DNA of 64,000 nt from Motacilla alba alba (Eukaryota > Chordata > Aves > Passeriformes > Motacillidae), in contig NC_052017.1 in the NCBI RefSeq assembly GCF_015832195.1, positions 67,519,801-67,583,800 on the forward strand. Reading direction: 5' to 3'. This document shows positions 1-10,530 of the stretch, one piece after another. The position numbers were made by a program, and so were the translations under genes. How positions within the stretch are numbered: position 1 is the first letter of the stretch; every line of letters starts with the position of its first letter. Below the pieces are notes generated by a model. That model searched no databases. It had not been told where the DNA came from and saw only the letters and a program-made list of their open reading frames with translations.

Positions 1-2044
1 TGCAAACAACAGGCTAGATTTGTCAACTTTCTAGGATATGTTTAAAACCAGACAGAGTCAAAGATTTTCAGAAAAGTCTTGGCTAATGCTTCACTGCTTA
101 TGTCATTAAATAGGTCCAAAAAACAATTTGAACAGTCTTAAAGTGAAGAGCATGCATGGCACAAGGACAAATGGGTTATTAGAATACACATGCTGTTTCT
201 TTAAGCCTGAGACAGGAAGCCAGATCCTGGACAGGAAAAGTTTGTAGCAGAATTCACTTAACTGAAGCTCTGCCAGTTTATAATTAATGACCTCACTCAT
301 TATATTTTGTTTTTTCTTTTTAAACCTTAACCAGGCATTTGTTTGACCAAAAACATGTACAGCTAGCAAACAAAATGAAACTAGAAGATGACTTTCCTGT
401 ATGATGTCAAGGTAGAAGTGATACGATTAATGTGGAAAGTCACTATTTCAATACATATCCTAGTAGTATATAAATCTGTGAGATATTCTGAGAATGTGTA
501 TTTCCCTCCACCCTCTGAATAACAGCCTTAATACAAATGAGCTCAGGTCCAGTAACAAGGCTATTAGCTCACATACCTAGAGCCCAAGTGATCTATAAAT
601 CATTTACCTTCACACAGAAAAAGAGATGAAAATAACTATGGCACCATTTTAAAAGAAAGGATGAGGGTCACTGGGAAATATGTGGGAAAAGAAAGGATTG
701 TCACTGTGGAATGAGGAGGAACAAGCATAGGACACAGATTATTCAAACGTAGTGCATAATTTTTTGCAAAGTCTGGAGATAAAAATGAAACAGAAAGTGC
801 AACTGATTCAGCAGTGTCAACTACTGAAACTGCAGGTCACTGTGCAATAAAAGAGTCAGTTCACTACAAACACTAGGAATTGCATGTGTGGAGAAAAAAA
901 AAAAGTAAAAGTAAGAAAGAAGTGAGTTTGCTGCATGCTGCAAATATCTGCAAACAACATCACCTGCCCAGAGTGAGCAAGCAATGCATAGCAAAGACAG
1001 CTATAGATCTTGGGATTCAGATTTTTAAAAGTGGAACAATCTTTAAAATCTCATAGGCAAAACATTTTGAATTTTCAACTGATTCAGGAAGAGCACACAC
1101 TTCATTTAAATTTAAACTTGATCAAAATTTGAGGCATGCATAAATTAAAGCATCCCAAGGCTGCCCTTGATAGTGGGATGGTTTTCCCTTCTACAGAGGA
1201 GGAAGGTATGGCAGTGAGCACAGCCCAGTCCTGCATGGAGACAGCAAAATGCTGGGCTCTTCTGGTGCCAGTCAAAAAATCATAACCATAATCTAGGAAA
1301 TTCACTGAGGAAAAAAAAAAAAGGGGGAAAACCAAAGAGAAAAAAGAAATACATTCATTTTTCTTGCCATAGTGGAGTATATATTGGTGCAATGGAAGCA
1401 AATAAGGTATTATGCTGTGCTGCAAGCTTTACAAGAATAAAATTATGAAGTCTTCAGACTCTACAAAGTCTCACAGGTGCTAATGTCACCCCTAAGTTTG
1501 AGAAACAACAAAACAAGGTTAGGAAATCTCAGAAGGTCATGGCTGCTGGATTAGACAAGCCTGGCCAAAAAGCTGTGCTGTGACAGATCAGGAGGGTCAC
1601 TGGGACACTGGCTATAGGAACTGGGGGGATGACACTGGTACAACTCTCTCCAGTGGAATTATGATGTTTCCCCCCATAAATACACTTGGACCACTGCTGT
1701 TATTTTTTCCATAAAATTTTGGCTCCTACTCTTGGCCACCCAGTTTTGAAGAGACACAATCTCCAGCGCCCCAAAAAAACCACAACACAAAGCCACCACC
1801 AGCACAACCACCCCACACACCTACAACCAACCTCTACAGGTTGCTTGAAATCAAGTAAAAAACCTAATGATAAAGGATAACGAGGAAAGAAAAGAGAATA
1901 GATGTTTTTGAGACTGGTGGTAGAACAAGGAATTATTCACAAAGGGTAACAACCACTGCAAGATGAGAGAAGCAAGGTGTATGAATAATTGAAAAATACA
2001 TGAAGAAATTCACACACTATGAAACTAAAATTACTTTTCAAGTC
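1..2044. other. CDYL downstream intron, no recognisable feature
   Basis: AT-rich non-coding DNA. Open frames (for example 106-369 and 1102-1425 on the minus strand, 1686-1880 on the plus) have biased low-complexity composition and no family match that I recognise. Intron status is inferred from the orientation of the CDYL exon and the absence of other genes. Confidence 0.6.
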
Positions 2045-2910
2045 AAAGGTCTGCCTTGGCCCCAGTTCTAGTCAGTACTGTTTAATCAAGACTCAGATAA
2101 TGGAAGAAAAACTATACTCATAAAATGAACAGATTACATCAAATTGGAAGGACTGCAAATGTTTATAAGGGGAGCATCACATTCCTAAATTATATATCTG
2201 AATTTGAAAGACAGCTTGAAAAGAGATTTTTTATTTGCATGAAAGAAAAATAAAACACGCATTAAAAATATGCAATAACAGACTACGGAGGAGAACATAG
2301 GAAAACTTATTGAGATATATAATCAATCATGAAATCTACACCCTGTTAATATATAAAAGAAGGCATGTTAATATATAAAAGGCAACACCCAGTTCAGAGG
2401 CACATTGATAAGGAAACTTTACATGTGCAAATCACAATACATTCTACTAATTACCTGCTGAAACAATCCAGTTTTGAGAAATGTACCTCAAAAGAGACAC
2501 TTTGGACTGTTCATGGCTGATCCACAAAGTCAAGAGATTTAACAACAATACATAAGAGGAAAGATTAACAGATTAGGGTCTTTTAAGTGCATAAGGAACA
2601 AGTATCAATATCTGACACTGTTCTACATCATGTGCAAGTCAGACATTAATTGTTTATTGGAAGAATCACTACTGAATGGCATTGGCTGGACCTGTACTAA
2701 TTAGAATACACTGAGGAAAGAAAAGAAGTGGACTTCTCAAATAAAAGCAGTATGAAAGGAGAGTTAGAGATGGTTTAATTCCAATTATAGATGTATTTTA
2801 GGAACCAATCATGCAACCTCTGTTAGGGAAAACAAATGCTCAATTCTGTCTTAGTAAAAGAATGGACTAAGATGATCAGCATCTCCTTGAGTCCAAGCTG
2901 TAGCCCATAC
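2045..2910 (+). mobile_element. Ancient CR1/L3-like LINE relic
   Basis: Two stretches align by eye with CR1/L3 ORF2 in the same order and strand. About 2050-2160 resembles the segment coding for GP-x-LF-N...D-LDD...KFADDTKLEG, with 'cagattacatcaaattggaa' in place of 'cagatgacaccaaattggga'. About 2850-2910 resembles the 3' end that reads 'ggactagatgatctcctgaggtccc...agcccta'. The middle is too diverged to follow. There is no open frame, so the copy is long dead. Confidence 0.45.
2345..2381. repeat. Short direct repeat, two 15-bp copies
   Basis: The 15-mer gttaatatataaaag occurs at 2345-2359 and again at 2367-2381 (period 22). It lies inside the old LINE relic and is probably a local slippage duplication. 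Confidence 0.8.
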
Positions 2911-4996
2911 AAAATCACTGAGGTTTAAAAATAAATTCTGCTTTCCACATGCATAGTTCCAGTTTCAACACTACTGTATTTTGAATGAAGGCCAATATTT
3001 ATTGCTTCAGTGACATGTTGTTCTACACAGCTCTCAAACTTCAGATGTTTGGTATTTCTAACTGGAGAAAACATGTTGGAGTAACAGGCTTACTATAAAC
3101 AGATACTATCTTGCTAGTTTGAAGCTATTGGTAGAAATCAGCACCACTAAAGACAGAGCCAATATGAGCATTAACTCCCTAAAAGATCTAAACCTACTCT
3201 AGAGCATACACCACAGAATTCCCATCTGGTAACAATACCTGCTTGAAAATTCCTAACTGACCTCTCCAATTCTCTGAATTTCTAAAAAAGACTGGAAGGC
3301 TACATGTCCAAATAATAAAATGATTCAAGCATGACTAATACTTAACAAGGTCTGAATACAGTTTATGAGTTTAATTTGACTATCTGCTGAGGTAAACGAG
3401 AGATTCTCAGAACTAAGTCCCTCTTTTCCCTCTGAAATCAGATTTCCAATGCTGAAACTTAACAAGCAAAAACTATTCTCATTTTACTTCCTGCAGTTTA
3501 TGTAGGATGGCATGACACATCAGAAAAAGCACTTAACGAGAGCTGATGATCATGTTTAATTTAACTACCAAACAAACATCACTGTAGAAGCAGAACCAGA
3601 TTATTCTTAGAGGTGCATATTAAGGTATGTGGGGCAATGGAGGGTTGTAACCAGTGAAATTCTGATATTAGGTTTAAAAAAGAGTTCATAAAGAGATAAG
3701 TCAAGTACTGGAAAAAGTGTCCTTGAAAATATTTTAAACAAGCCCTGAGCAACCTTCACAAGGACATCCAAATGTATGATGAAAAGCAAAACAAAAAACC
3801 CCAGAACTTTAGACACAAGATTGAACCACGTAATTTTTTTCAATAACCAAATACAACCCAATATATCCTATTCATTGGACTAACGGCTAGATCTTGGTAA
3901 TTATTCTTATTACAGAGCTGAGTAAAGAGTAGTGACATATTAACCTGTTAAATACTGCCTTTCAAAACTTGTTTAGCCTCTATCTCTCTATGACCTGCTA
4001 TCACATTATTCAAAATTAAGTCAAAAAGGCAACTTCCTTCATCAGTTCAAAAAATTTACACAGAATAATGGCTCAGGCCACGTTTTGCTGGGTCTGAATT
4101 ACAAACTTCTTATGTGAAGCAAGGGTTTGAGTGAGGTACCTTCGTTCTTATCATCCACAGGGACACAGCTGCCACTGCAAAGAATAAAAATGGCTAAACT
4201 AAATTGTCATTTAAAAGGCCCTGTATTAGCTGAGTTGAGATATTAAGCAATCCTTCCACTGCTGTAAGAGTTCAGAGGTTTCTATGTTCATATATTACAT
4301 ATTGCCAGTATTTGATGAAGCTGCTTAGTGACAGTGATTGCATCTATAGTGGGGGGGCAGATTGGTCTATTGCATCAGGTTATGGGCAACTTAGAGATTG
4401 TTAATTAGGGGGCCTCAGAGTCATCTCTCTATCTCTACCCATTGTAATAAGGGCTTTTGCTTAATGAAGAAATCACATTTGGTAACTCTCCCCACCACTT
4501 TACCAGCTATTTTTAGGAGAAAAAAAAAGAAAAATGAAACCTTTTCAAAATACACCTAGGGCATGCTTCAATAAGCAGCACTGCCAGTTTCAAGGTCCTG
4601 CTTTGCCCAGCTGCCTGCTGGTTTCAGCCCGTGCTCAGTCCCTTTAAATAGGCTGTCACAAATTAAAGGATATGGACAAGAACAAGCAGCCAAAACCATG
4701 GAGTGATAAGCGGGACAGATAGAAGGAAAAAAAGACATTGTGCAAGCAAGTGCAGGGAAGCACTTCTGCTTAATGTTTAACCACACAACAGGGGGGAAAG
4801 TATGGCTTGGGCTAGGTTGCCTAATAGAAACCTGTGGCAGTATTTCTCCTTCTCTTCAAGAAAGCAGTACAGAATGAACATTTCAAAGAGGCTGCATACA
4901 GAAGAACACACTTAACCTGAACTGATAGTTACTGAAGAAGATACTTAAAATTTTCCTTACTTCTGCAGAACTTCACAGCCTACACAATGCATGGGG
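2911..4996. other. CDYL downstream intron, no recognisable feature
   Basis: AT-rich sequence. Small open frames at 3607-3861 and 4568-4786 on the minus strand show no domain or splice context. No repeat family was recognised. Confidence 0.55.

Positions 4997-5040
<44 letters not shown>
4997..5040. repeat. Poly(A) tract, 44 A
   Basis: An uninterrupted run of A preceded by 'atgcatgggg' and followed by 'gcagtgg'. No retrotransposon or processed gene body is recognisable upstream, so it is best called a mononucleotide repeat. Its length is likely polymorphic and hard to assemble. Confidence 0.95.
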
Positions 5041-5041
<1 letters not shown>

Positions 5042-5159
5042 CAGTGGCTTGCAAGACCTTTTATCTTAAAATCTATTTGCACTGGATGTCCCTGCAGGTA
5101 TCTTTACAGACTACAGCTCAGCCTGACACATTTAAAATTAAAAAGTCTCTCCGGTGACG

Positions 5160-5183
5160 TGCAATTGTCTGTAGACAATTGCA
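5160..5183. repeat. Inverted repeat with 11-bp arms and 2-bp spacer
   Basis: The arm TGCAATTGTCT (5160-5170) is followed by GT and then by its exact reverse complement AGACAATTGCA (5173-5183). Each arm contains ACAAT/ATTGT, the SOX-type HMG core, in opposed orientation. It could be a paired transcription-factor site or chance. Confidence 0.85.
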
Positions 5184-5869
5184 ACAAAAACAAATCACAA
5201 AAAGATCACAAAAAACCAAAACAAACCAAATCCTTTTTTTGTTAAAGAGGGGAAACAGCAATTCAAAAAATCCTCACTCTTTTCTTGCATTCATCAGGCT
5301 CCTTATGCCGAATGAACTTTCACATCCAAGACAAAGTCCAGAGTTTGAGCTGCAGAGGTCTACCAAGGCATCATGTAAGTCCACCTCCCTCAGCTGAGAT
5401 GGAGGTTAAAGGAAGAAATTACAAATGGCAAAGGCAAGCCCTTTATTAGGATGACCTCAGCCAAAGTTTTAATAACCAGTTGTTCACTGTCAGCACACTC
5501 AGGCATTCAGGGAGGCGTAACAATCTGCATGAGTCTTGGTGGGAAGAGCAGAGGTTGCCAGAAGGAAGTGTTTGGAGGGCACATTACCAAAGCTGGGCTA
5601 TGTGTACATGACTGAAACATAAGCTGCTTTTCTGCAAGCAAGCTCTTTTAATAGGAATCCAGTTTATTTATTTATTCAGAAGCAGATGGCATCCTCTCAA
5701 GATGTTATGCAGAACATGACACACAAAACAAGTATTTTCATCTGAGCATATTTTTTCTAATCAACTCCCTGCTATTCATCATTAAGTGACAAACAAAAAT
5801 TTAGTCTCCAGAGTCTGATAATACTCTAGGCTAACTGGAGCTAACTCAGGATACAGCAGTAAGTGATGA

Positions 5870-5945
5870 AATGTAATGACTTGTAATGCACTGGAGCACA
5901 GACTAGATGACGTCAGTGTCTTTTGACTTAAAATGTTCTATGAAA
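5870..5945 (+). mobile_element. Old CR1 3'-end fragment
   Basis: The segment 'cagactagatgacgtcag...tcttttgacttaaaatgttctatga' matches the generic CR1 3' end (ggactagatgacctca-gaggtccct-tccaacctaaa-attctatga). Only the last 60-75 bp of an element can be recognised. The upstream part has decayed or was never copied. Confidence 0.5.
5908..5915. promoter_or_regulatory. CRE-like palindrome TGACGTCA
   Basis: A full 8-bp cAMP-response-element palindrome lies within the old CR1 tail, where most copies read TGACCTCA. One base change would have created it. Binding is not shown. Confidence 0.3.
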
Positions 5946-8624
5946 AAAGCTTTCCAACTGCAGGAAAAAAAAAAATTACAATTTGCAGCCTCCGTGCTGA
6001 TGAGCACATTTGATAGACAAGCCCCATGACCTATGGTTACTCAGAAGTGCCTAACGCAATTTTTTGATTTTATACAAAGGAGAACAAAAGGCAAGAAATC
6101 TTGTCAGAAAGTGTTAGTAATACTGCCATGCAATCACTGTATTGTAGGATTCTGTGTGACATTGCTGATAGCTTTCATACAAAGTTTTTATGTAATTCCT
6201 GCTGAATCAGGACCTTTAATCTCCATTCACTGCAAAGCCTAAGCAACTACCACAAAGACCTGTAGAAGGATATCATGGCAAAGAAAATGTTATCCCTCCA
6301 TGCAGACAAAACACAATTTAGAAGGAAGTCAAGTACTATCAAATACTCCCCTCCCTCCTAACCCTTCCCACTCCACATCTCAACTCAGAGACCATTGCGG
6401 GCCATCCTTACTAGATACACTATGTTTTCCTTTTAATAGGGAAGTCATACATATCTAAGTGTATTGAGGTTAATTTGCCACACAATGGTGTGGCAATGCA
6501 ATGCAGTACACCAAAAGTGAGTCATCCTCTCATTATGGCCTCATACAACACCTAATTAAAATATAAGGGACTCCCACAAACTAAAGTAATTTTAGAAGCT
6601 TCTGCATGAAGAATGTGCACACTCCTAATATTTTCTCATAATTTAACAATTCACTGGTTTTATTTTTAAATAAGACCACATTGAAAGAATAGTAGTATCA
6701 ACTCAAGGAATTTGTAAGTTATGTACTTTACCAAGGTGGCTCAAATTCAGCGGTCACTGAAATCACATTAAACTTCTAAGGTCCCTTTCTTTTCCTGCCA
6801 GCGTTTTTCCAGTTTCTTTTCATCACCTCCCCTGCACTCCTACCTGAGATCATCACTTCCACTCTCTATGAAAGGTGGTCCTTCCCACTCCTCTCCCCTA
6901 TGCCTTCCATTTCTTCCATTGGCAAGGCAGGGGAAGGGAAGGACTTGAGGATTTGGACTGCACTTGGTCCCATCTCCTTGGGAAAAGGCAAAAGACTCCA
7001 AGAATGGATCCTCTGGGACCAACTCAGCCTGTGGCCTGACTGTTGGGATGAACTACTATATGGAGTTAAAGATAATAAGGGAAAAAAAAGAGTTGTATTT
7101 TTTCTCAAACTTACTGCATCACAAGATAACTTGTACCCAAAGTTCTCATGATCAAGAAAGATAAAATTTACAAAACTGTAGTTTTATTATGAAGAAATTT
7201 TGTCACCCTCTTTCTCTTATAAGGATAAATTGAGTAGGTAAATCTAAGCTAGTTTCAGTGTGAACATTCAATTTCTTACTAGTTACTTACTCTCCCTTTA
7301 CTTTGTTGTGCCTGAACATGGGTAAGAGAAATAAAACTATGTTTTATTTACATGTGTGTAATTTTTATTTTTAAGAGTTTAGACCATTATTATTTGGGAT
7401 GATTTTGCCCAACTCAAGTGCTCTTCTGAAGATTAGCCTGCATCATTACTTTACCACTCTGCTATATCCAGAATGCTGAAGAGACTTAGCAGGCACCTAA
7501 ATATCATTGGAGGTTGGAAAGGAACGTTTAAAATTAAATTTTTCATACTTGCACTGTTTTTCTTCTATAGTTTTTCATACTGAAGACTATTTCCAAGCAT
7601 TGCCAGCTGGTCTGATTTTGCGTTCTCTGTCCCCTTTTGGGAAAGAGACAAGAGTTGAGATGATGACTGAACTCCCAACAGCTCCATAGGAAGGAGCTGC
7701 CTCCATGGCCTGCCTCTCCCACAACTAATCCTATGGAAATGCAGCCAACTAGCAGCTCAACACTAGTGAAAACCTAACAAACCAGCTGGTAAGGGCTATT
7801 CAAACCTGTCTGCATTTCTTAACTTTTTCATTAAAAAAAAACCACAAAACAAACAAACAAACAAAAAACCAAACCAAAACAACCCAAACAAACTTGAAAC
7901 AATTTTTGAATGTTCATCTCATGAGATACTAAGATAAAAAGAAAATGAAGACTTGGGGGTCTGGGCCTCCTGCCCTTAAGTTAGTAGTAAACCCACTTGC
8001 TGGGCCAGAGATTTCCTGTATTTCCAGAGATTAACCTGGTTACTGTTTGTGAGTCTGAAAAAAGATACAGCTGGAGAAATGAATACTTACAGCAAATTTA
8101 GTAACTTATATATAAATATGTAATGGATGAGAAAATAATTCCTTCAGCGAACTGGAATGATGCTGCTGTTCTTTCCAATACTGTAACTGAAAAAGACAAT
8201 AACAAAAAGCTCCCCCCTCATGTACTATAACTGAGAAATACTGAAATCAAGGTTGTCACTTTTTGCCTTCAGTCTTTTGTTTGATCCCTGATGAGAACAG
8301 AAACTAGTTGGGATCCCTGTGCCAACTAGGGATATTACAATTTAGTGTGGTTATAAAAATTCAGAAGTGAAGAAGGGCATTACATCCTCCATGAAGGGAA
8401 GACTAGAGTACAATCCCATTTTCAGCTGTTCCTCTAATGGGCTTTACCCTAACTTTAAATATTTTTCCATGAATGTAGATGTTCTGTCAACAAAATTTCA
8501 ATTGCGTATTTTTCTTCATAAATCTTCAGCTTCGAACACTACATTTTTAGTACACGAATTAATTTTAAACAAATCAACGAAATGCCTAAGTATTAGAAAC
8601 TTCATCACTGAAACAGTACCTTAG
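5946..8624. other. CDYL downstream intron, mostly featureless
   Basis: No exon or repeat family is recognised apart from the A-rich stretch near 7833-7893. Overlapping frames at 6840-7164 on both strands come from a slightly GC-richer patch without domains. Confidence 0.55.
7833..7893. repeat. A-rich / (CAAA)n low-complexity stretch
   Basis: A run of A is followed by caaacaaacaaacaaa and further imperfect A/C-rich sequence (aaaccaaaacaacccaaac). Confidence 0.85.
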
Positions 8625-10530
8625 TCTCACAGAACACCAGGTTGGAAGTGACCTCAAGGATCTTCTCATCCAACCTTTCTTGCAAAAGCATGGTCTAGAC
8701 AAGAAGACCTAGCACCCTGTGCAGCTGATTCTTGAAAGTGTACAACTCTGGGGAATCCACCACTTGCCTGGGGAGATTATTCGAATGGCTGATTGTTCAC
8801 ATTGTGAAAAATTCTCCTCTTGTGATCCATCTCACCAGCAGCAACTCGTATCCACCCATTACTCTTACTCCTCATCTTTCCCATATGACTCCTTGCTAAA
8901 AGGGAGTATCCATCTTCTTTGTAACCACCCCATAAATACTGGGACATGGTGGTAAGGTCTTCTCTGAGCCTTCTTTTCCCAAGGCTCAACAAATCCATTT
9001 CTCTCTCAGCCTTTCCTCATGCATCACCCTGCCCAGGCCTTTGATCCCCTTTGAGGGCCCTCTCTGGACCCTCCCCACCCTGTCCACACCTTTTTCCATT
9101 GTGGGGACCAAAACTGAACACAGTATTCCAGGTGCAGCCTGACAAGCAATGATTAGAGAGGGACAATGACTTCTCCATCTCTGCTGGCGATGCCCTTGTT
9201 GATGCAGCACAGCATCCTGCTGGCTTTCTTTGCTGCAGCAGCAGCACACTGCTCACTCAGACTGAACTCTTTGTCTGCCAGGACTCCCAGGTCCCTTTCC
9301 ACAGAGCTGCCTCTCAGCTGGGTGGATCCCAGCCTATGACACACTCCTGGATTATATCTTCCTTACATGGGATACCAGGCCAGACTGTCACACATTAGTT
9401 TCTTTAGGAGGAGGCTGTAGGACACTATTTTGGAAACCCTGGAGAGCTCCAGGTAGACAATGTCACCACTCACCCTCCACATCCACTGAGCGCATTACTT
9501 TGTCATAAAAGGTGGTCAGGTTTGTCAAGCAACATTTGCCCTCGGTGAGTCTGTGCTGGCTCTTCCAAATGACAAGTTTCATCTGAGCTGTGATGGCTCT
9601 CAGCAGGACTCATTCCATCACTTTCCCAGGGACTGAAGTTAGACTGACGGACCTATAATTTCCTGGATTTTCCTCTAAACCTTTCTCTTAGATGGGGGTG
9701 ACATCAGCCTTCTTCCAGTTTCCTGGGACATCCCTGATCTACACAACTTCTCTAAAACTATGGAGAGTGGCCTTGTGGTGATGTGAGCAGCCTCCTAACA
9801 CCTCTGGTGGACAGTGACAAGGCCCATCAGTGTGTATGGGTCTAATTCCTGTGACAGGTCACACTCCAACTATTCTTTCACTGATGGAGGGTCTGTGTTT
9901 GCATGCACCTGGATTTTTGTTCCCAAGCCCAGGGATCCAGCAGTGCGGGTAAAGATGGTGGTGAAGAAAGTATTGAGAACCTCTCTGCCTTTCCAGCACT
10001 GCTGGTGACTGTTCACTCTTCCTGTTTAACAGTAAGTTAGTATTTTCCTTCTGTTTCTGCTTGTTGTTTTCTTACCTAAAGAACCCTTTCTTGTAGTTTT
10101 TCACATCTCTGGCAAACTTCAATTTGAGCTGAGCTTTTGCTTGTCAAACTGCATCTCTGCACACCCTGACAACGTTCTTGTAGTTCTCACCAGTTGTCTG
10201 TCTGCTTTTCCATCTATGGTGCACTTCTCCTGGCTTTGAACAGACTCAAAAGCTTGCAGTTAAACCAAGGAGGCCTCTCCCTAGTTCCCTCACCTTTAAA
10301 GGGCAAGAATGGTTTTTGAACTTCCAGGAGAGTGTTCTTAAAAACCTCCCAGCACTTGCTGTCTCCTTTATCCCCCATGGAAGCTTCCCACAGAACCCCT
10401 TCCAACCGAGCTCTGAGCAAGCTGAAGTTTTCTCTTCTAAAATTTAAAACAATTTTGTTAATATTAACCTTCAGTGTGTTCAGCAGGATTCCAAACTGCA
10501 ATATTGTGACCAGTGCAGCCCATGCTATCG
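8625..10530 (-). mobile_element. CR1 LINE, ORF2 pseudogene, internally deleted
   Basis: On the minus strand the pieces follow CR1 ORF2 order. First comes a linker before the RT domain (WEVFKNTLLEVQKPFLPFKG, about 10214-10501). Then comes a segment like AQLELKLARDVKNYKKGFFR (about 10070-10150), then the WKKADVTPI / NPGNYRSVSLTSVPGKVME motif (about 9600-9720), then CLTNLTTFYDKV...IVYLELSR (about 9400-9530). The C-terminal ERDLGVLADKEFSLSEQCAA...SRDGEVIVPL (about 9153-9344) follows, and after it a region like LSLGKRRLREDLTTMSQYL. It ends at about 8625 in a sequence like gatccttgaggtcacttccaacc, a CR1 3' end. Stops and frameshifts break it throughout, and the RT palm between about 9410 and 9360 is missing. 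It is 5'-truncated, as most CR1 copies are. The exact left and right limits are approximate. Confidence 0.88.

Noticed and set aside
4568..5040. Processed pseudogene ending in the 44-A tract
   Set aside because: No recognisable gene body before the A run and no poly(A) signal or target duplication that I could see.
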